NCBI GenBank assembly: GCA_020849615.1 | Contig: JADLFW010000017.1 | Location: forward strand, 1-64,000 | Length of the DNA stretch: 64,000 nucleotides | From: Phycisphaerales bacterium | GTDB taxonomy: Bacteria > Planctomycetota > Phycisphaerae > Phycisphaerales > UBA1924 | Reading direction: 5' to 3' | Part shown: one piece after another, positions 60,022-64,000 of the stretch | How the letters are laid out: each line of letters begins with the position of its first letter | How positions within the stretch are numbered: position 1 is the first letter of the stretch | Notes under the pieces: generated by a model | What the model was told of the DNA's origin: nothing | The model's input: only the letters and a program-made list of their open reading frames with translations | Databases searched by the model: none | Position numbers and translations under genes: made by a program

Positions 60022-61107
60022 CTACCGAATGACCTGCGGAAGCGTCTGGTTGATCAGCTCCAGGGCCGCGTGCAGGTACTTCGGGTTGCCCTCACGCTCC
60101 ACAAAAGCCGGGGCGCACGCCGCCATCAGCACCCGCCGCACCATCGCCACCTCGGCGTACTGGTCATCCGTCGGCAGCCCGCGATCGCGGCGGATCTTCG
60201 CGAGCGCGGAAACCGGCTTCACCCCGTGCAGCAGTTCAGCGTGCCCCCAGTACTGCCGCTCCAGGTACAGCGCATCCTCAACCCAGTGCCCCGGATGCAC
60301 CAGGGCCATGTCCACCAGCACACACCCGTGCCGCCCGGCCGCCGGGCCGTCCCCCGTACGGCCCGACCCGCCCCCAACTCCGGCCACATCCCCGTTCGCC
60401 GCCGCCCGCCGGTGCATCGCGTTTCCGGGATGTAAATCCCCGTGGCACCAGGTGTTGAGCACCCGCCCGTTCCACCGGGCCACCAGCTGCGGCAGGGCCC
60501 GCTGCACCCGCTTCACCGCCTCGTTCCAGTGCTGCGATTCCGAAATCCCCCCGGCCTTGGTCGCCTCCCGCGCGCGCGCGATGTGCTCCTCCCATGGCGT
60601 CGGCTTGGGCGCCTCATCGATCACGGGCCGGGCCCGGCCCGCCGCCTCATGGAAATCCGCCGCCACCCGCAGCAGGTCCAGCACGGTGTCCGCATCCATC
60701 TTGGTGGAGAGAAGCTGCCCGTTCAGGCGCTCCACCACCAGCCAGCCCAGGTCGTACCCCCCCAGTTCAGCCCCAGAGGCCACCACCCTCGGGGTCGGCT
60801 TGTGGATCGCATCCCCCCCATCCCAGGAGGAGTGGTCCGCCGCGCCCAGGGTGGAAGTCCACCGCAGCTCGGCCGGGCCGACGGGCATCTTCACCATCAC
60901 ATCAATCGTGGCGTGGTCGTTCAGACGGTACTTGGCGAACCCGGTCGCCGCCCCGCTGTGCTGCCAAGTGGAATGGAACCACTCGATCTCACCAAGGCGC
61001 CCGCCGCACACCTCGCGCAGCACGGGCTCCAGCGCCACGCTCAGCGAGTGCGTGTCCGACAGATCGGCCTTCGGTCGGTTGGGCGGGTGGACTGCCGGCG
61101 GATTCAT
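60022..61107 (-). CDS. Aminoglycoside phosphotransferase-fold kinase
   Basis: 361-aa protein of the APH/choline kinase fold. The catalytic loop CHGDLHPGNAM (Asp and Asn) lies near residue 230; the metal-binding DXD position is represented by LVDMALVHPG after an insertion of about 30 Gly/Ala-rich residues (RAAANGDVAGVGGGSGRTGD). The N-terminal lobe has MVKMPVGP with a likely ATP-binding Lys. The group phosphorylates small alcohols, aminoglycosides, homoserine or sugars; the substrate is not clear and drug resistance should not be assumed. ATG at 61105-61107; an upstream frame from 61185 has no support. Confidence 0.75.
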   Translation of the reverse strand: MNPPAVHPPNRPKADLSDTHSLSVALEPVLREVCGGRLGEIEWFHSTWQHSGAATGFAKYRLNDHATIDVMVKMPVGPAELRWTSTLGAADHSSWDGGDAIHKPTPRVVASGAELGGYDLGWLVVERLNGQLLSTKMDADTVLDLLRVAADFHEAAGRARPVIDEAPKPTPWEEHIARAREATKAGGISESQHWNEAVKRVQRALPQLVARWNGRVLNTWCHGDLHPGNAMHRRAAANGDVAGVGGGSGRTGDGPAAGRHGCVLVDMALVHPGHWVEDALYLERQYWGHAELLHGVKPVSALAKIRRDRGLPTDDQYAEVAMVRRVLMAACAPAFVEREGNPKYLHAALELINQTLPQVIR

Positions 61108-61247
61108 TCGCGCCAGGGCTCCCTCGTCTTGAGCGGCCCCGGGGGCCGCCGATACCAACGTACCCGATCTCGCCGCCCAGCTCAATCGACCTCAATCAAG
61201 CTCGTTCCGCTTCCGACCCCACCGGTACGCGGCCGGGCCTGCCCGGT

Positions 61248-62132
61248 TCAGGGTTGCCGGGCCAGAACCGCCGCAAGTTCCACGATCTCCCGAACACCCA
61301 GCTCTTCGGCCCGCTGCTCGGCCCGGATTCCGCCGGGCCAGGGAAAAGCCCGTCCGAGAACAGACCCCAGTTGCTTCCTCCGCTGCGCGAAGATCACCCG
61401 ACACGCCGCGGCCAGCCCGGCCGCATCCCCGGTCATCGGCTCGGCCCGCCGCCGCAGCACCACCATCCGGCTCGTCACATCGGGCCGCGGCCAGAAGCAC
61501 TCGGGCGGCAGCGACGCCACCGACTCGACCTCCGCCAGCGCCTGCGCGATCACGCTCAGCGCCCCGTACTCCTTCGATCCGGGCTTCGCAGCCAACCGGT
61601 CCGCGACTTCGCGCTGCACCGTCACCGCCAGCACCCCGCACCGCGGATGGTCCGTCAACAGCGTCGACATCAGCGGGGTCCCCGCCCCGTACGGCAAGTT
61701 CGAGACCAGGCTGAACCCGCGATCACCCAGCCGGGCCCGCGCTTCGGCGTTCAGCGCCCGCTTGCCCTCCAGACAATCACCCTCGATCAGCGTGAACCGG
61801 GCCGCCGGGCCGGCATGAGTCATGGCTGAAGAACCCGGGGCGGCGGACGTCCGGCCCGCCAACGAGTCCGGCCCGAATCGCTCCCTCAGCAGCTGCGCCA
61901 GCCCCGCATCCAGCTCGCACGCGACCACCTCCGCGCCCCTCGCCAGCAGCTCCTCCGTCATCGTTCCCGTGCCGGGCCCGACCTCCAGCACCAGCGAGCC
62001 GGGCCCGACCGCCGCTGCATCCACCAGCTTGCGGATCAGGTTGTGATCGATGAGAAAGTTCTGGCCGAGGGATTTCTTCGGGGCCAGCCCGTGCGAAGCG
62101 AGCAGCTCGCGGATTTCAGTGAGGGATTGCAC
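61248..62132 (-). CDS. rsmA: 16S rRNA dimethyladenosine transferase
   Basis: 294-aa methyltransferase (KsgA) that dimethylates two adjacent adenosines near the 3' end of 16S rRNA. Motifs: KKSLGQNFLIDHNLIRKLV at the N-terminus, LEVGPGTGTMTEELL (SAM binding), NLPYGAGTPLM (catalytic NLPY) and WPRPDVTSRMVVL. An insertion of about 20 residues (around SLAGRTSAAPGSSAMTHAG) separates the ELD motif from EGD. GTG at 62130-62132 was chosen; the frame stays open upstream, but there it reads through the CAAATGG repeat and gives the repeat-derived peptide CHLPFAICHL. No ribosome-binding site is seen. Confidence 0.92.
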   Translation of the reverse strand: MQSLTEIRELLASHGLAPKKSLGQNFLIDHNLIRKLVDAAAVGPGSLVLEVGPGTGTMTEELLARGAEVVACELDAGLAQLLRERFGPDSLAGRTSAAPGSSAMTHAGPAARFTLIEGDCLEGKRALNAEARARLGDRGFSLVSNLPYGAGTPLMSTLLTDHPRCGVLAVTVQREVADRLAAKPGSKEYGALSVIAQALAEVESVASLPPECFWPRPDVTSRMVVLRRRAEPMTGDAAGLAAACRVIFAQRRKQLGSVLGRAFPWPGGIRAEQRAEELGVREIVELAAVLARQP

Positions 62133-62138
62133 GGGTGT

Positions 62139-62170
62139 CAAATGGCAAATCGCAAATGGCAAATGACAAA
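62139..62170. repeat. CAAATGG 7-bp phased repeat, left arm
   Basis: CAAATGGCAAATCGCAAATG and onward: about four and a half imperfect copies of a 7-bp word. Lies directly upstream of the rsmA start. The complementary arm is at 62228-62260, so the two can pair into a long stem. Confidence 0.7.
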
Positions 62171-62227
62171 CTCGGTCCGTGGATCGGTCGTCCAATTCCT
62201 CCCGCATCGCGGACCTTCGCGCGGCAA

Positions 62228-62260
62228 CATTTGCCGTTTGCTATTTGCCATTTGCAATTT
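62228..62260. repeat. ATTTGCC 7-bp phased repeat, right arm
   Basis: Reads CATTTGCCGTTTGCTATTTG, then CCATTTGCAATTT: the inverted counterpart of 62139-62170. It ends 9 bp before the stop of the HAD phosphatase gene. A+T content is far above the surroundings. Confidence 0.7.
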
Positions 62261-62268
62261 CCCTCCCC

Positions 62269-63165
62269 TCACCATTCGCCATCGAGAATCTTCCCCACCG
62301 CCCACGCCACCCCATCCTCCGCGTTCGATTTCGTCTGCCGCTTCGCGGCGGCCCGCGCCGCCGGCACCGCGTTGCCCATCGCGATCCCCAGCCCGGCGCC
62401 CTTCAGCATCGCGATGTCGTTCACCTCATCCCCGATCGCCGCGATCCGTGATGGCTCAATCCCCCACTGCCGGGCCAGCCTCGACACCGCCGACCACTTG
62501 GTCGCATCCTTGTCGAAGACCTCCAGCACGTGCAGCGTTTGCCCATCTCCGCTCCGGCGCTCGTGCTCGGGCGCAACCACCGCCGGGAAGTGATGCACCA
62601 CCGCCCGCTCGCCGAGCTCACGATCCAGATCGCCCTTGATCCCCGCGAGCGTCCCCGACAGGCCGCACACTCCGGCCCGGACCGTGTGTTCCGGGTGGCC
62701 ATCATCCGCAAGGGAGGGCACGAACCGCACCTCAACCTTCATCTTTGAGAACCACCAGAGCGTCACGGGGTCGAGGTCGAGCTTTTCCTCCCCCACCACC
62801 ACGAGGTAGTCAAACCCCGCATCCAGCGGGTCCTTCAGCACCAGCGCCGGGTGCCCGTGGCGGATGAACAGCTCCACCGCGCGGGAGACGATCGCCGAAT
62901 CCATCGCGAAGCGATGCAGCGTCCGCCGGGTGACAGGGCACGCGGTGATGGAACCGCCCGCGACGACCACCGGGTCGGTTTGCCCGATGCGCCCGAGAGC
63001 ATCCTCGCACTCGACAAGGCCCCGCCCCGTGCACACGGTGATGCGCACGCCGGCCGCGCGGGCCCGGCTGATCGCGGCGATGGTCGCTTGCGTGATCCGG
63101 CCCGCCGGGTCGAACGTGGTGCCGTCAAGGTCCAGCGCCAGGAGGTCGTAGCGGCGTTCAGGCAT
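62269..63165 (-). CDS. HAD-superfamily phosphatase, Cof type
   Basis: 298-aa haloacid dehalogenase-like hydrolase. Motif I DLDGTTFD near residues 12-19, motif II TVCTGRG, motif III Lys in VFDKDATKWSAVSRLA and motif IV GDEVNDIAMLKGAG near the C-terminus, with a C2B-type cap in between. It would dephosphorylate sugar phosphates or similar metabolites. ATG start at 63163-63165. The gene runs toward rsmA on the same strand with the phased repeats between them. Confidence 0.9.
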   Translation of the reverse strand: MPERRYDLLALDLDGTTFDPAGRITQATIAAISRARAAGVRITVCTGRGLVECEDALGRIGQTDPVVVAGGSITACPVTRRTLHRFAMDSAIVSRAVELFIRHGHPALVLKDPLDAGFDYLVVVGEEKLDLDPVTLWWFSKMKVEVRFVPSLADDGHPEHTVRAGVCGLSGTLAGIKGDLDRELGERAVVHHFPAVVAPEHERRSGDGQTLHVLEVFDKDATKWSAVSRLARQWGIEPSRIAAIGDEVNDIAMLKGAGLGIAMGNAVPAARAAAKRQTKSNAEDGVAWAVGKILDGEW

Positions 63166-63193
63166 GCCGGGCCGAGTGTAGCGCGCGGGCCCG

Positions 63194-64000
63194 TCAGACC
63201 GCGCCGGCCTCCGGCCCCAGCATGATCGCGTTCTTGCCCTGCCGCTTGCAGGTCAGCGACAGCTCATCGGCCTTGCGCATCAGCTCCTCGACCGTCGAGC
63301 CGTCCCAGGGGTAGGTGGCCAGCCCGCCGGAGATGGTGAGCGGGCCCGGCGCGCCCTGGCCCAGCTTCGGGAAGCGGTGGGCCCGGATCTGCTCCTGGAA
63401 CCGGTGCGCGATCTGGCAGACATCGGTCGGGTGCTTGCTGGTCGAGTGGCGCGGGCCTTCGGGCTCGAAGAAGATCACGGCGAACTCATCGCCGCCGATG
63501 CGGCAGACGCGGTCGGTGGGCCGCACCACGCTCCGCAGCAGCTTGATCGTCTCGGTCAGGATCTCATCGCCGGCCTCGTGCCCGTGGCGGTCGTTGAACT
63601 GCTTGAAGTCGTCGATGTCGAAGAAAAGCACCGTCACGCTGCGGCGGTGCAGCCGGGCCTGCTCGATCGCCGCGTGCAGGAACCGCTCGAAGTACCGGCG
63701 GTTCCAGGCCCCTGTCAGTGAATCGGTGAACGCCGCCTCGCGCAGCTGCTCCTGCTGGTCGCGCAGCCGCAGCCAGCCCGCCAGCCACGCGGCTTGGATC
63801 GACAGCGACCCACCCGCCCCGGTTCCCGCCGCCGATCGCAAGAGTCCGAGCGTCCGCCCTTCCCACCGCACGGGCGTGCCGGTCGTGGCGGCGGATTCCG
63901 GAGCGGAGGCCGGGATGAACTCGACCGTCGGGTCGCCGCTCCGCTCGCGCAGCAGACGCACCGCCGCCTCGGTGATGTCGCGGCCCCGAAGCAGCAGACC
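63194..64000 (-). CDS. GGDEF diguanylate cyclase (5' end outside the window)
   Basis: At least 268 aa; the frame is open to the window edge, where it reads LLLRGRDITEAAVRLLRERSGD. The beginning may therefore be missing, although a GTG at 63961 is an in-window alternative. The GGDEF domain spans about the last 170 residues: FTDSLTGAWNRRYFERFL, VLFFDIDDFKQFNDRHGHEAGDEIL and RIGGDEFAVIF. The active-site GGDEF is intact and an RXXD inhibition site (RPTD) lies five residues before it, so it should make cyclic di-GMP and be product-inhibited. The preceding region may be a sensory or GAF-like domain. A target could be the MshEN-like domains of the secretion proteins, which is speculation. Confidence 0.87.
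   Translation of the reverse strand, partial: GLLLRGRDITEAAVRLLRERSGDPTVEFIPASAPESAATTGTPVRWEGRTLGLLRSAAGTGAGGSLSIQAAWLAGWLRLRDQQEQLREAAFTDSLTGAWNRRYFERFLHAAIEQARLHRRSVTVLFFDIDDFKQFNDRHGHEAGDEILTETIKLLRSVVRPTDRVCRIGGDEFAVIFFEPEGPRHSTSKHPTDVCQIAHRFQEQIRAHRFPKLGQGAPGPLTISGGLATYPWDGSTVEELMRKADELSLTCKRQGKNAIMLGPEAGAV

Noticed and set aside
60022..61107. Aminoglycoside resistance gene.
   Set aside because: Only the general APH/choline kinase fold is visible; nothing points to antibiotics as substrate and there is no mobile context.

Overview
This is GC-rich bacterial chromosome, almost certainly from a planctomycete and most likely class Phycisphaerae. Three things point there. First, a DUF2231/cytochrome c/DUF1549/DUF1553 protein is paired with a DUF1501 protein. 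Second, there are four small exported proteins ending in a PAPG-like motif, a hydrophobic stretch and an Arg-rich tail (PEP-CTERM style). Third, there is an Hc1-type histone H1-like minigene and a MASE1 hybrid kinase. Many starts are GTG or TTG. There are no rRNA or tRNA genes, phages, insertion sequences or CRISPR arrays that I can see. Coding density is high and ordinary housekeeping genes are scattered among accessory ones.

Layout. 0-11 kb is a polysaccharide locus: alpha-L-rhamnosidase, a Tat-exported sugar isomerase-like protein, the cytochrome/DUF1549/DUF1553 protein, the DUF1501 protein and a Tat-exported beta-propeller. 11-15.4 kb is a DUF4331 - DUF4198 - HupE/UreJ-like cassette plus an exported anchored protein. 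15.5-25.3 kb holds hrpA, an exonuclease/endonuclease/phosphatase lipoprotein, another anchored protein, rnc, a stand-alone GspE N-domain protein and aroC. 25.5-31.6 kb has a DUF433 gene, an MFS transporter and the type II secretion pair gspE-gspD. 31.7-41.4 kb has a cobalamin-type binding protein, a large hybrid histidine kinase, rnr, an NDUFA9-like reductase, a metallophosphoesterase and a Ser/Thr kinase. 41.9-50.5 kb has an amidase, small lipoproteins, trmL, a CXXC-less tandem thioredoxin-fold protein, a SpoU methyltransferase, uppP, serA and a zinc-type dehydrogenase. 50.5-57 kb has an orphan ABC ATPase, a DegT aminotransferase, two tandem anchored proteins and a beta-helix protein. 57.3-64 kb is a run of minus-strand genes: bPH2, manA, fabZ-like, Hc1-like, an APH-fold kinase, rsmA, a HAD phosphatase and a truncated GGDEF gene.

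The most unusual signal is not a gene but a family of dispersed palindromes. Two 125-bp elements (2-126 and 57187-57311, in inverted orientation) each carry two hairpins built as GGTGGC, a variable stem and a constant CTCCG loop. A single hairpin of the same design sits inside serA, in frame, and a related one lies just upstream of uppP. Stems differ between hairpins by compensating changes while loop and flank stay constant. This resembles REP/REPIN elements mobilised by RAYT transposases. Other short repeats (a 29-bp inverted pair, 7-bp phased repeats and an 8-bp repeat inside a coding region) fill other gaps and in places change gene ends. The best candidate for a little-described protein system is the DUF4331-DUF4198-HupE/UreJ cassette.

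All identifications rest on reading the sequence and on motif knowledge. No database search was run.
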